6,495 bases of DNA from Thermoplasmata archaeon (lineage in GTDB: Archaea > Thermoplasmatota > Thermoplasmata > Thermoplasmatales > Thermoplasmataceae). Where the stretch lies: the NCBI GenBank assembly GCA_021811635.1, contig JAJZNS010000089.1, positions 1-6,495 of the forward strand, written 5' to 3'. Below, in pieces: positions 1 through 6,495 of this stretch. Made by a program: the position numbers and the translations under genes. Within the stretch, counting starts at the first letter, position 1. Every line of letters begins with the position of its first letter. The notes below the pieces were generated by a model that was not told the origin of the DNA, searched no databases, and saw only the letters and a list, made by a program, of their open reading frames with translations.

Positions 1-1337
1 ACAAGATAATGATCCCGGAAGGAGTGCAGGGGAAGTTGGAGAGACTTCAGTCCGGCACGTACACTGTGGAGGAAGAAATAGGCAGTGTGAAGACTGAAAA
101 AGGTTCCGTAAAGCTTTACCTTCGGCAGTACTGGCCCGTCAGGAATATCCGGCCGGTCAACAGGAAGCTGCCTCCTTCGGAACCGCTTGTCACTGGGCAG
201 AGGGTAATCGACACGTTCTTTCCGGTAGCGAAGGGCGGGACTGTTGCAGTTCCAGGGCCATTCGGCAGCGGAAAGACTGTGGTACAGCACCAACTATCGA
301 AATGGGCTGACAGCGACATAGTGGTCTATGTTGGCTGCGGCGAGAGGGGAAACGAGATGACCGAAATTCTAACCACATTTCCGGAACTTCTTGACCCGAG
401 GAGCGGAAAACCCCTGATGGAAAGGACGGTACTTATCGCAAACACTTCAAACATGCCTGTCGCTGCAAGGGAAGCCTCAATTTACACAGGCATCAGCATA
501 GCCGAATATTACAGGGACATGGGATACAACATTGCCCTAATGGCGGACAGCACCTCCAGGTGGGCAGAGGCCCTCAGGGAAATATCGGGAAGGCTGGAAG
601 AAATGCCTGGCGAGGAAGGATACCCTGCTTACCTGGGAAGAAAAGTTTCCGAGTTCTACGAAAGGTCCGGCAATGCAGTGATCAAATCCGCTGAAGAGAG
701 AAAGGGCTCTATCACAATCGTAGGAGCGGTCTCACCGGCAGGAGGAGATATCTCGGAGCCTGTATCGCAGAATACCCTGAGGGTGACCAGGGTGTTCTGG
801 GCACTGGATGCATCACTGGCTTCAAGAAGACACTTTCCTTCCATTAACTGGTTGAACAGCTATTCCCTGTACAGGGAAGGTCTCTCATCATGGTACAACA
901 AATCTGTCTCTCCTGAATGGTCGAAGACTTATGCAACGGCGATGGGAATACTCCAGAAGGAAGCTGAGCTTCAGGAGATTGTGCAGCTGGTTGGCTATGA
1001 CGCCCTTCCTGAAATAGAGAAGGCTACACTGGACACTGCCCGGCTTATAAGAGAGGACTTCCTGCAACAGAGCGCCTTCGATGACATTGATACCTACTGT
1101 TCCCTCGCAAAGCAGTCCATGATGCTTAAAATGATCACCCGGTTTGGCGAACTCCAGACCCAGGCAGTGGAGAAGGGCACACTCATGTCGCAGATACAGG
1201 GGATGAATGTCAGGGAAAGGATTTCCAGAATGAAGGAGATAAAGGATCAGGACTTCGGGAAGTACTACGAGGATTCCATGAATGAGATAATGGAAGCGTT
1301 TGTGCCCCTGACTGGAGGGGTGGTTAAGAATGATTAA
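1..1337 (+). CDS. atpA: A-type ATP synthase catalytic subunit A, 5'-truncated by window edge
   Basis: This is the nucleotide-binding catalytic subunit of the A1 head; with subunit B it forms the A3B3 hexamer that makes or hydrolyses ATP on the cytoplasmic side. The reading frame is open to the left edge (codons AAG, ATA precede the ATG at 9), and about 444 residues are visible against roughly 580 usual for the family, so about 140 N-terminal residues lie outside. The ATG at 9 is internal, not a start. Visible motifs are the Walker A loop GPFGSGKT at 255-278, [13 protein letters not shown] at about 321-359 with the conserved catalytic Glu codon at 342-344, and [20 protein letters not shown] from 546, followed by GEEGYPAYL. 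The C-terminal helical domain ends at TAA 1335-1337. No intein interrupts the P-loop or the VGC site. The stop overlaps the start of atpB by 8 bases. The identification is essentially certain. Confidence 0.98.
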   Translation, partial: KIMIPEGVQGKLERLQSGTYTVEEEIGSVKTEKGSVKLYLRQYWPVRNIRPVNRKLPPSEPLVTGQRVIDTFFPVAKGGTVAVPGPFGSGKTVVQHQLSKWADSDIVVYVGCGERGNEMTEILTTFPELLDPRSGKPLMERTVLIANTSNMPVAAREASIYTGISIAEYYRDMGYNIALMADSTSRWAEALREISGRLEEMPGEEGYPAYLGRKVSEFYERSGNAVIKSAEERKGSITIVGAVSPAGGDISEPVSQNTLRVTRVFWALDASLASRRHFPSINWLNSYSLYREGLSSWYNKSVSPEWSKTYATAMGILQKEAELQEIVQLVGYDALPEIEKATLDTARLIREDFLQQSAFDDIDTYCSLAKQSMMLKMITRFGELQTQAVEKGTLMSQIQGMNVRERISRMKEIKDQDFGKYYEDSMNEIMEAFVPLTGGVVKND

Positions 1338-2724
1338 TGTCAACTACAGATCGATTTCACAGATAAATGGTCCCCTTCTTTTTGTCGAAGGGATTGAGAA
1401 TGCCGCATATAACGAGATAGTTACAATAACCATGGAAAATGGCGAGAGCAGAACCGGCCAGGTTCTGGAAAGCAGGAAAGGGATCGCTGTAGTGCAGGTT
1501 TTCGGGTCAACACTTGGAATGGATACCAGCAGAACAAGAGTGAGATTCACAGGCAGCACTGCAAGGGTAGCAGTATCCTCAGACATGCTTGGAAGGGTAT
1601 TCAACGGTCTTGCCCTGCCAATCGACAGTGGCCCGGGCATAATAGGCGGAGAAAAGATCGAAATTGTAGGGGATGCAATTAATCCTTATTCAAGGGAAGA
1701 ACCTTCTGAGTTTATTGAAACCGGTATATCGACAATTGATGGGATGAATACCCTGGTGAGGGGGCAGAAGCTTCCGATATTCTCCGGTTCTGGGCTTCCA
1801 CACAACCAGCTCGCAGCGCAGATTGCAAGGCAGGCCAAGGTAAAAGGGAAAGACGAGGGGTTTGCGGTCATATTCGGTGCCATGGGTATTACAAGCGAAG
1901 AGGCAAACTACTTCATAAATGAGTTCAGGAGCACAGGAGCAATATCTAGGTCTGTGCTCTTTCTTAACCTCTCTTCCGATCCTTCTATGGAAAGGATTAT
2001 CCTTCCAAGAATTGCACTCTCGACGGCAGAATATCTTGCGTACACCGAGAACATGCACATCCTTGTCATTCTGACAGACATGACCAATTACTGTGAGGCA
2101 TTAAGGGAGATTTCGTCGGCACGCGAGGAGGTTCCTGGCAGAAGGGGATATCCCGGATACATGTACACTGACCTCAGTACAATTTATGAAAGGGCCGGAA
2201 AGATCAAGGGAAAAAGCGGTTCAATCACCCAGATACCCATTCTCACCATGCCCGGTGACGACATCACGCACCCGATACCAGATCTTACCGGGTATATCAC
2301 TGAAGGCCAGATAGTTCTCAGCAGGGATCTGCTCAGGGGGGGGATATACCCGCCGGTAAATGTCCTGCCATCCCTGTCCCGTTTGATGAACCAGGGGATT
2401 GGGAACGGAAGAACGCGTGAGGATCACAGGGGGGTCGCAGACCAAATTTATTCCGCATATGCAAACGGGAGGGATCTTAGGTCCCTGAGTGCCATAGTGG
2501 GAGAGGAAGCGCTCAGTAAGAACGACAGGACTTATCTGTCATTTGCCACAGATTATGAGAAGAGGTATGTGAACCAGGCGCTGGACGAAGACCGTTCAAT
2601 CGAGGAAACTCTCGATCTAGGATGGGAACTGCTGTCCGTTCTTCCAGAGTCAGACATGAAGAGGGTAAAGAGGGATCACGTGAGTAAATACGGCAGATGG
2701 AGTAAAGAAGATGCCGTCAGCTGA
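1330..2724 (+). CDS. atpB: A-type ATP synthase non-catalytic subunit B
   Basis: This is the regulatory, non-catalytic partner of subunit A in the A3B3 head. It is 464 residues, the normal full length. The ATG at 1330 is preceded by GGAGG at 1314-1318 and overlaps the end of atpA by 8 bases (ATGATTAA), which suggests translational coupling. The N-terminal beta-barrel region includes [16 protein letters not shown]. The P-loop position is degenerate: residues 152-159 read SGSGLPHN instead of a GKT motif, as expected for the B subunit and the feature that separates it from A. Further on are [14 protein letters not shown], the [20 protein letters not shown] block, which contributes conserved interface residues, and the [20 protein letters not shown] segment typical of archaeal and vacuolar B subunits. 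The gene overlaps atpD by 14 bases. Nothing suggests a frameshift. Confidence 0.98.
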   Translation: MINVNYRSISQINGPLLFVEGIENAAYNEIVTITMENGESRTGQVLESRKGIAVVQVFGSTLGMDTSRTRVRFTGSTARVAVSSDMLGRVFNGLALPIDSGPGIIGGEKIEIVGDAINPYSREEPSEFIETGISTIDGMNTLVRGQKLPIFSGSGLPHNQLAAQIARQAKVKGKDEGFAVIFGAMGITSEEANYFINEFRSTGAISRSVLFLNLSSDPSMERIILPRIALSTAEYLAYTENMHILVILTDMTNYCEALREISSAREEVPGRRGYPGYMYTDLSTIYERAGKIKGKSGSITQIPILTMPGDDITHPIPDLTGYITEGQIVLSRDLLRGGIYPPVNVLPSLSRLMNQGIGNGRTREDHRGVADQIYSAYANGRDLRSLSAIVGEEALSKNDRTYLSFATDYEKRYVNQALDEDRSIEETLDLGWELLSVLPESDMKRVKRDHVSKYGRWSKEDAVS

Positions 2725-3367
2725 CGTCAGGCCGACCCGTATAGAACTGATCAACACCAACAGGAGGATCAAGTTTGCCCAGCGTGGCTTAGATTTGCTC
2801 AAGATGAAGCGTTCGTCGCTGGTCATGGAATTCTTCAAGATCAGCAGAACCGTTAGAGGAATGCGATCAGATTTGAAGATAAAGCTGCAGGATGCCATTG
2901 AAAGCCTCAAGACAGCGGATGTGATCGATGGTTCAGTAGTCGTGGAAGCGATAGCAAACATGTACGCTGAAACAAGAGCAGCTGTTACCACCAAGAACGT
3001 GATGGGTGTCCGGATACCCACGGTGGAGATCGATCCGGGCACATCGGTCATTTCAGAAATATACAGGGCTACCTCCGTTCCGGTGGCAATCAATGAAGCC
3101 ATATCCCGGTTCGAGGAATTAATGAAACTCATACTGGAAGTGGCCGAAAAGGAGAGTTCCCTCAGAAGATTACTCAGGGAGATTGAGAAAACGAAAAGGA
3201 GGTCAAATGCCATAGAGAACATTCTGATCCCAAGGCTGAAAGGCAACTCCAAATACATCAGGATGAGGCTTGACGAGATAGAGAGGGATACCTTCACCAC
3301 CCTGAAAACCGTGAAGAGGAATATTGAAAGGAGGGGAGAAATTGAATCCAATGAAGTACCTCAGTAA
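2711..3367 (+). CDS. atpD: A-type ATP synthase central-stalk subunit D
   Basis: Subunit D is the rotor shaft that passes into the A3B3 head and, with F and C, transmits c-ring rotation to the catalytic sites. The product is 218 residues, normal for the family. The ATG at 2711 has GGAG at 2699-2702, eight bases upstream, and sits 14 bases inside atpB. The N-terminus reads [20 protein letters not shown] followed by [12 protein letters not shown], the classic D-subunit signature (P-T-x4-L, then G-x2-LLKxKR). The middle (about residues 70-125) is the globular part, including GVRIPTVEI. Residues about 128-205 return as a second long amphipathic helix with [20 protein letters not shown], which pairs with the N-terminal helix in an antiparallel coiled coil. 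The C-terminus is short and ends VPQ. The last 26 bases overlap the next small gene if that gene starts at its best-placed codon. Confidence 0.97.
   Translation: MPSADVRPTRIELINTNRRIKFAQRGLDLLKMKRSSLVMEFFKISRTVRGMRSDLKIKLQDAIESLKTADVIDGSVVVEAIANMYAETRAAVTTKNVMGVRIPTVEIDPGTSVISEIYRATSVPVAINEAISRFEELMKLILEVAEKESSLRRLLREIEKTKRRSNAIENILIPRLKGNSKYIRMRLDEIERDTFTTLKTVKRNIERRGEIESNEVPQ
3330..3336 (+). promoter_or_regulatory. Shine-Dalgarno site that sets the start of the small membrane protein
   Basis: GGAGGGG lies inside the 3' end of atpD. It is 5-7 bases before the TTG at 3342 but 14-16 bases before the first in-frame ATG at 3351. An upstream in-frame TTG at 3324 lies before the site and cannot use it. 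The spacing therefore favours TTG 3342 as the start, matching the 7-9 base spacing seen at the other starts in this operon. Confidence 0.7.
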
Positions 3368-3515
3368 GGATCCAAGGAGATTCATTCCCAGCGCGCCTGA
3401 TCTCAGCAATCCTGCGGTACGCAGATTCCTTAGGATAAAATACCTTGTTACAGCAATGAATGTGGCCATAACTTTTGGAGTGCTTCTGCTGCTCTATCTG
3501 GAGGGAATATTATGA
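3342..3515 (+). CDS. Small single-span membrane protein between atpD and ahaH, function unknown
   Basis: A 57-residue protein begins at TTG 3342 (54 residues if the ATG at 3351 is used) and ends at TGA 3513-3515. Residues 1-33 are polar and basic, with KDPRRF and VRRFLRIK, followed by one hydrophobic stretch at about 34-57 (YLVTAMNVAITFGVLLLLYL, then EGIL). The arginine and lysine cluster before the span predicts an N-terminus in the cytoplasm. It has its own strong ribosome-binding site, overlaps atpD by 26 bases, and shares ATGA with ahaH, so it is translated as part of the ATP synthase operon. I do not recognise a family. A small gene (ahaG) follows ahaD in Methanosarcina, but I cannot claim homology. 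A role as an accessory membrane subunit or assembly factor of the A0 sector is inference from position and topology only. That it is a real gene is well supported by the context. Confidence 0.8.
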   Translation: MNPMKYLSKDPRRFIPSAPDLSNPAVRRFLRIKYLVTAMNVAITFGVLLLLYLEGIL

Positions 3516-3835
3516 ATTCAGGAGTCGACGAAATTCAGAGAATAAAGGAAACCGAGGAAAGAACCCAGCTGGAGATTGAAAAAGCGAGGAAGGACATGGA
3601 AAGGACCCTCAGGGAACTTGAGGAGCGGCACAAATCAGAAATTGCAGATCTCAGGAGCAGGCTGGAAAAGGAGTTTCAGAGATCGCATTCCATACTGGCC
3701 GCAAAGACCCAGGAATACAGAGAGAAAGCCACAAAGGAAGCAAGGCAAAAGGCAGCGTCCCTGAAGCTGAGCATTTCAGAGAAAGAGATCAGGGAACTTG
3801 TGAATAATATCATGAGGAAGGCAATAGGTGACTGA
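3512..3835 (+). CDS. ahaH: A-type ATP synthase peripheral-stalk subunit H
   Basis: A 107-residue protein that is almost entirely charged coiled coil: residues about 5-95 alternate Glu, Lys and Arg with spaced Leu, Ile and Ala (for example ETEERTQLEIEKARKDMERT and KATKEARQKAASLKLSISEK). There are no membrane spans. Length, composition and the position immediately before atpI match subunit H (AhaH), which pairs with subunit E to form the peripheral stalks holding the A3B3 head against the membrane stator. The ATG at 3512 overlaps the preceding stop as ATGA and has GGAGG at 3500-3504, seven bases upstream. The stop is TGA 3833-3835, three bases before atpI. Coiled-coil sequence is low in specificity, so the assignment leans on gene context. 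A divergent E-like stalk protein is the alternative, though E is normally about twice as long. Confidence 0.87.
   Translation: MNSGVDEIQRIKETEERTQLEIEKARKDMERTLRELEERHKSEIADLRSRLEKEFQRSHSILAAKTQEYREKATKEARQKAASLKLSISEKEIRELVNNIMRKAIGD
3827..3831 (+). promoter_or_regulatory. GGTGA ribosome-binding site of atpI
   Basis: AGGTGA at 3826-3831, seven bases before the ATG at 3839, pairs with the AUCACCU part of the archaeal 16S 3' end. The other internal starts of the operon use GGAG or GGAGG instead. The site sits inside the last codons of ahaH, which supports coupled translation of H and I and confirms ATG 3839 as the start. Confidence 0.65.
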
Positions 3836-3838
3836 ACC

Positions 3839-5794
3839 ATGGTTCTGAAGCCCCGAAGGATGGCCAGAATAAGGATAATCGGTGCGGATTCCGCAAAAGA
3901 AAAGGTTGTAGCAGCCCTTCATGACTTCGGGGTTATTCAGCTTGAGGCCGTCACAGGGGATGTTAAGGACCTCCTGGAACTGGGGAAAACAGAGGAAAGA
4001 AGCCGAACAATTCAGGACATGCTTCAGAAGTTCAGGGGTTTTGAGAATTCCCTGCCTAAGTTCCATATCAGCGGAAAGAGGGTATTTTCATCCTTCGAGG
4101 ACGTGATAGAGGAGGCAAAGACCGTACAAGTTGAACCAGGCATATGGGTACTGAAGAGAGAGGAAGAGGATCTTGACAGCGAAATTAAGCTGATCAGGAA
4201 CAGAATCGCCATTCTGGAGAGAATGACGGAATTCAATTATGATCTGAGGATCCTCAACGGGCTGAACATAGTTTCATTCCTCTTTGAGACTGACGACACC
4301 GAATCGCTTAAATCGGTTCTTGAAAGCGAGGTCCCGGATGCAACAATTGTTCACGTTCAGGGTAATTCGGCAATTGTATGCGTGCCGAGGACAAGCGAGC
4401 ATCTCGTTGGAAAACTTGCGACAGGTTCTGCACTTGACATAACCCAAATACCTGAAATGAGCGGGCTGCCATCCTTGCAGCTTTCCGATCTGCGCCAGAA
4501 GCTGGAAGCCAGAAAGAGCAGGCTGGCAGAAGTTGACATAGAGCAGTTGAAGCTTTCTGAGAAATATCTCGAAAAAATCGTACAGATTAGGGAGCAGCTT
4601 GAAGTTGAACTGAAGAAGGCCGAGATATCTGAGAAACTGGCATCCACGAAGTTCTCCTTCGTGCTAGAAGGGTGGACACCTGAAGACACATTCCAGCGCC
4701 TTTCGGAAAGGCTTGAGGAAATCTCGCGTGGCAGGATAATCATCTCGAAGATCAAATCGAACGACATTCCACCCACAATGCTCTACAACCCGAGAAGGAT
4801 AAGACTCTTCGAGTTTTTTATAAGGTTCTATTCGCTTCCTCAGGAAACCGAATTTGATCCCACCCTCATATTCGCCCTCATCTTCCCGATATTCTTCGGC
4901 CTGATGGTAGGAGACATTGGATATGGCATAATCATCCTTGGCGTGTCTCTGTGGCTGAATCACAGGCTTGCATTTCCACCGAAAAAATCTCATCTGCCCA
5001 AAAAGTTATCAAATTTCGTCCTCATGATAATGGGACCAAATGCCCTCAGGATACTCGCTAGAGCCCTTATTCCAGGTTCATTAATCGCAATCTTCTTCGG
5101 AGTAGTATTCAATTCCCTTTTTGGATTTACGGTTCCATATCTGCCTCAGATACTGCCCAATCATTCAGCCACCCCAACTGTAATAGTGTATCTGCCCACT
5201 CTGCTGGTGATATCCGGTTACATCGGCCTCGGAATGGTCTCTCTTGGCCTTATCCTGGGATTCATAGACGAGCTGGGGCGCAACGAGAAGAAGAAATCCA
5301 TGGGAAAGATCGGCTGGCTCATGATTGCCTGGGGGGTTGCATTTTTCGGCCTCGGGATGCTACATCAGCATTACGGGATCGCGAGTTATGTGTACATTGG
5401 AGTTGCACTTGCCGGGCTGGCCCTGGTATTTGTTGCCGAGGGATCGCACGGTGCGATGGAACTCCCTTCCATTATCAGCCATGTCCTGTCCTACACGAGG
5501 ATAGTCGGGATTCTGCTGTCCTCCGTCATTCTGGCATACGTGGTGGATTCGGTTTTTCAGGGAAGCACAGGTTCTATTGGCATGATGATTTTTGGCGGAT
5601 TCATCCTTGTGCTTGGGCAGATCTTCAACCTTGCGATTGCAGTGTTTGAACCCGGTATCCAGGGGGCAAGGCTGATCTATGTGGAATTCTTTTCCAAGTT
5701 CTTCCACGGTAACGGAAGGCCGTTCGTTCCCTTCAATACGAAGAGGAATTACACCATCAAGCAATATGAGTTCAACAGGGGAAAGGGAGACTGA
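3839..5794 (+). CDS. atpI: A-type ATP synthase membrane stator subunit I (a-subunit homologue)
   Basis: Subunit I is the membrane stator that forms the ion half-channels against the c-ring and anchors the peripheral stalks; it is homologous to eukaryotic V-ATPase subunit a. The 651-residue length is normal. Residues 1-335 are the soluble cytoplasmic arm, with coiled-coil stretches near 105-130 and 210-260. About eight membrane spans follow: 341-359, 362-378, 409-430, 447-476 (long, perhaps a kinked or double span), 492-509, 515-536, 545-574 and 580-605. Family motifs are FGLMVGDIGYG (GDIGYG at 358-363), AMELPSIISHVLSYTRIVG with Arg554, and GARLIYVEFFSKFFHGNGRP with Arg611. These arginines align by motif with the two important ones of yeast Vph1p (R735, R799). 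The ATG at 3839 follows a GGTGA site and lies three bases after ahaH. Whether protons or sodium ions are carried cannot be told, because the c subunit is not in the window. Confidence 0.97.
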   Translation: MVLKPRRMARIRIIGADSAKEKVVAALHDFGVIQLEAVTGDVKDLLELGKTEERSRTIQDMLQKFRGFENSLPKFHISGKRVFSSFEDVIEEAKTVQVEPGIWVLKREEEDLDSEIKLIRNRIAILERMTEFNYDLRILNGLNIVSFLFETDDTESLKSVLESEVPDATIVHVQGNSAIVCVPRTSEHLVGKLATGSALDITQIPEMSGLPSLQLSDLRQKLEARKSRLAEVDIEQLKLSEKYLEKIVQIREQLEVELKKAEISEKLASTKFSFVLEGWTPEDTFQRLSERLEEISRGRIIISKIKSNDIPPTMLYNPRRIRLFEFFIRFYSLPQETEFDPTLIFALIFPIFFGLMVGDIGYGIIILGVSLWLNHRLAFPPKKSHLPKKLSNFVLMIMGPNALRILARALIPGSLIAIFFGVVFNSLFGFTVPYLPQILPNHSATPTVIVYLPTLLVISGYIGLGMVSLGLILGFIDELGRNEKKKSMGKIGWLMIAWGVAFFGLGMLHQHYGIASYVYIGVALAGLALVFVAEGSHGAMELPSIISHVLSYTRIVGILLSSVILAYVVDSVFQGSTGSIGMMIFGGFILVLGQIFNLAIAVFEPGIQGARLIYVEFFSKFFHGNGRPFVPFNTKRNYTIKQYEFNRGKGD

Positions 5795-5806
5795 ATCTTT
5801 ATCGAA

Positions 5807-5847
5807 TGCATGCAAGGAAATAATTGCCACATGTAGGTTGCCATGCA
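5807..5847 (+). repeat. Bulged inverted repeat (hairpin) downstream of atpI
   Basis: TGCATGCAA at 5807-5815 pairs with TTGCCATGCA at 5838-5847 to give nine base pairs (TGCATG with CATGCA, then CAA with TTG), with C5841 bulged and a 22-base loop. It begins 13 bases after the atpI stop, so it would lie in the 3' untranslated part of the operon transcript. A role in transcript end formation or stability is possible but only inferred. The TTGCCA half of the right arm is repeated inside the loop at 5824-5829. Confidence 0.45.
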
Positions 5848-5945
5848 GTTGCACTTCCTCTTGATAACTGGAAAGTCCGGGAAATATCTTCACGAAGGTT
5901 TTCACTTCAGCATCAACACTATTGCAAATAAATTTACGGGCGAGG

Positions 5946-5956
5946 TATAAAATATA
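5946..5956 (+). promoter_or_regulatory. Archaeal TATA box of the LURP-one-related gene
   Basis: TATAAAATATA, preceded by the purine-containing CGAGG that could serve as part of the TFB recognition element, fits the archaeal box A consensus. Its centre (about 5951) is about 26 bases before the GTG at 5977. Transcription starting at the usual distance would begin at or a few bases before that codon, giving a leaderless or nearly leaderless mRNA. It also marks this gene as transcriptionally separate from the ATP synthase operon. Confidence 0.65.
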
Positions 5957-5976
5957 ACCACGAACATGTTGGACTC

Positions 5977-6495
5977 GTGACTAAAGAGGCATTGGAGAAT
6001 ATCAGAAGTGCGCTCGCAGGAAAAAACGATCTTCTCATGAAACAGAAGATCATCCAGTTGGGGAAAAATTATACCGTAATGGACAGCAATCAGACGCCGC
6101 TATGCTTTGTCAGGCTTGACTGGGGTTCAAATGCTGCAGGTAGGGTACTGTCCACCTTTGCCGGAAAATGGGCTGGCAGGATGATGAAATACACGTACAG
6201 GGTCAACGATGCTACCGATCAGCCTGCTCTTGAAATCAGGAAAGGTTCTGGCTCATTCAAGACTTACTTTGATATTGTTGAACCCGAAGGCAACGAAAGA
6301 ATCGGCGGGATCGGGCTGAAGAGAAGTCTAATCGGCGGAATGAAGGCAGAATGGCATGATCCAGCCACCGGCCAGACGCTGATCAGGACAGAGGGAAATG
6401 TAATAAGGAGAAAATACAGGATGGTCGGATCCGACGGCAGTGAAATAGCCACTGTCAGGCACAAGATTGCTGCGGTAAGGGATGTATGGAAGCTA
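5977..6495 (+). CDS. LURP-one-related / scramblase-like (Tubby C-terminal fold) protein, 3'-truncated by window edge
   Basis: An open frame of 173 codons runs off the right edge without a stop. From residue 21 the repeating beta-strand pattern, including MKQKIIQLGKNYTVMDSNQT, PLCFVRLDW, ALEIRKGSGSFKTYFDIVEP, AEWHDPATGQTLIRTEG and IATVRHKI, resembles LURP-one-related and phospholipid-scramblase-like proteins, which share the Tubby C-terminal beta-barrel fold. Biochemical function in archaea is not established, and lipid binding or scrambling is only a family-level suggestion. There is no evident signal peptide or membrane span. I chose GTG 5977 because the TATA box places transcription start there and no in-frame stop intervenes; no Shine-Dalgarno site precedes it. 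The alternative is ATG 6037, which also lacks a clear site and would drop 20 residues (MTKEALENIRSALAGKNDLL). The family call is by eye and moderately confident; that the gene is real is more secure. Confidence 0.72.
   Translation, partial: MTKEALENIRSALAGKNDLLMKQKIIQLGKNYTVMDSNQTPLCFVRLDWGSNAAGRVLSTFAGKWAGRMMKYTYRVNDATDQPALEIRKGSGSFKTYFDIVEPEGNERIGGIGLKRSLIGGMKAEWHDPATGQTLIRTEGNVIRRKYRMVGSDGSEIATVRHKIAAVRDVWKL

Larger units (their letters stand above)
5795..5976. other. Intergenic region between atpI and the LURP-one-related gene
   Basis: This 182-base gap is the only sizeable non-coding stretch. Its 5' part carries a TGCATGCA palindrome (5807-5814), a TTGCCA direct repeat (5824-5829 and 5838-5843), and a hyphenated TGCA-GT-TGCA dyad (5844-5853). 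The 5807-5815 and 5838-5847 segments can pair as a 9-bp stem. A second, weak hairpin (ATCTT 5886-5890 with AAGGT 5895-5899, loop CACG) is followed only by TTT. There is no long T-run of the kind archaeal terminators use, so the end of the atp transcript cannot be placed with confidence. The 3' part contains the TATA box of the next gene. I see no tRNA or convincing small gene here. Confidence 0.6.

Noticed and set aside
9..11. ATG at 9 as a true start of subunit A
   Set aside because: The frame is open upstream (AAG ATA) and the following residues match the middle of subunit A, so this is an internal Met in a gene cut by the window edge.
888..1343. Minus-strand open frame of 151 codons antisense to atpA
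   Set aside because: It lies wholly opposite a highly conserved coding region, has no plausible domain or ribosome-binding site, and is a shadow frame.
2650..3351. Minus-strand open frame of 233 codons opposite atpD
   Set aside because: The hydrophobic, Ser/Leu/Ile-rich translation is what results from reading the charged coiled-coil codons of atpD in reverse complement; atpD itself matches its family end to end.
5767..5865. Possible 32-residue cysteine-containing peptide starting at ATG 5767 and running past the atpI stop (C-x6-C-x3-C-x-C)
   Set aside because: No Shine-Dalgarno site, mostly out-of-frame atpI sequence plus repeat-rich non-coding DNA, and too short to judge by composition.
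5886..5902. Terminator-like hairpin ATCTT-CACG-AAGGT followed by TTT
   Set aside because: Only five pairs, one of them T-G, and just three T residues after it. This could easily be chance, and archaeal termination relies mainly on longer T-runs.
5360..5905. Long minus-strand open frame (181 codons) antisense to the end of atpI and reaching into the gap
   Set aside because: Most of it is antisense to the well-conserved membrane domain of atpI, it has no recognisable domain, and it starts at a GTG without a ribosome-binding site. It is best explained as a shadow of atpI codon use.

Overview
The window is most of an archaeal A-type (A1A0, V-type-like) ATP synthase operon, followed by a separately transcribed gene for a LURP-one/scramblase-like protein. 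All six genes read on the + strand. An archaeal source is clear from the A/B/D/H/I subunit set, the strong GGAGG or GGTGA ribosome-binding sites inside the operon, the heavy use of AGG/AGA and ATA codons, and an archaeal TATA box in front of a gene that looks leaderless. The protein sequences and the gene order suggest Thermoplasmata (Thermoplasmatales or an uncultured relative). That placement is an inference by eye and was not tested by a search.

Layout: 1-1337 is the 3' three quarters of atpA (catalytic subunit, cut by the left edge). 1330-2724 is atpB (non-catalytic subunit). 2711-3367 is atpD (central stalk). 3342-3515 is a 57-residue single-span membrane protein that I do not recognise. 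3512-3835 is ahaH (peripheral stalk coiled coil). 3839-5794 is atpI (membrane stator, a-subunit homologue). 5795-5976 is the only real intergenic gap; it holds a 9-bp bulged hairpin and the promoter of the next gene. 5977-6495 is a LURP-one-related gene that runs off the right edge.

The five ATP synthase subunits and the small protein are tightly packed. Neighbouring genes overlap by 8, 14, 26 and 4 bases or are separated by 3 bases, and each internal start has its own Shine-Dalgarno site. They are therefore probably co-transcribed and translationally coupled. A and B form the catalytic hexamer, D is part of the rotor shaft, H joins the stator stalk, and I anchors the stator and forms the ion half-channels. 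The c-ring (K) and subunits E, C and F are not in the window and presumably lie upstream.

I found no undescribed defence system, mobile element, CRISPR array or RNA gene. The best leads are the small membrane protein embedded between D and H, the placement of H and I at the distal end of the cluster, the intein-free atpA insertion sites, and the leaderless GTG start of the last gene.
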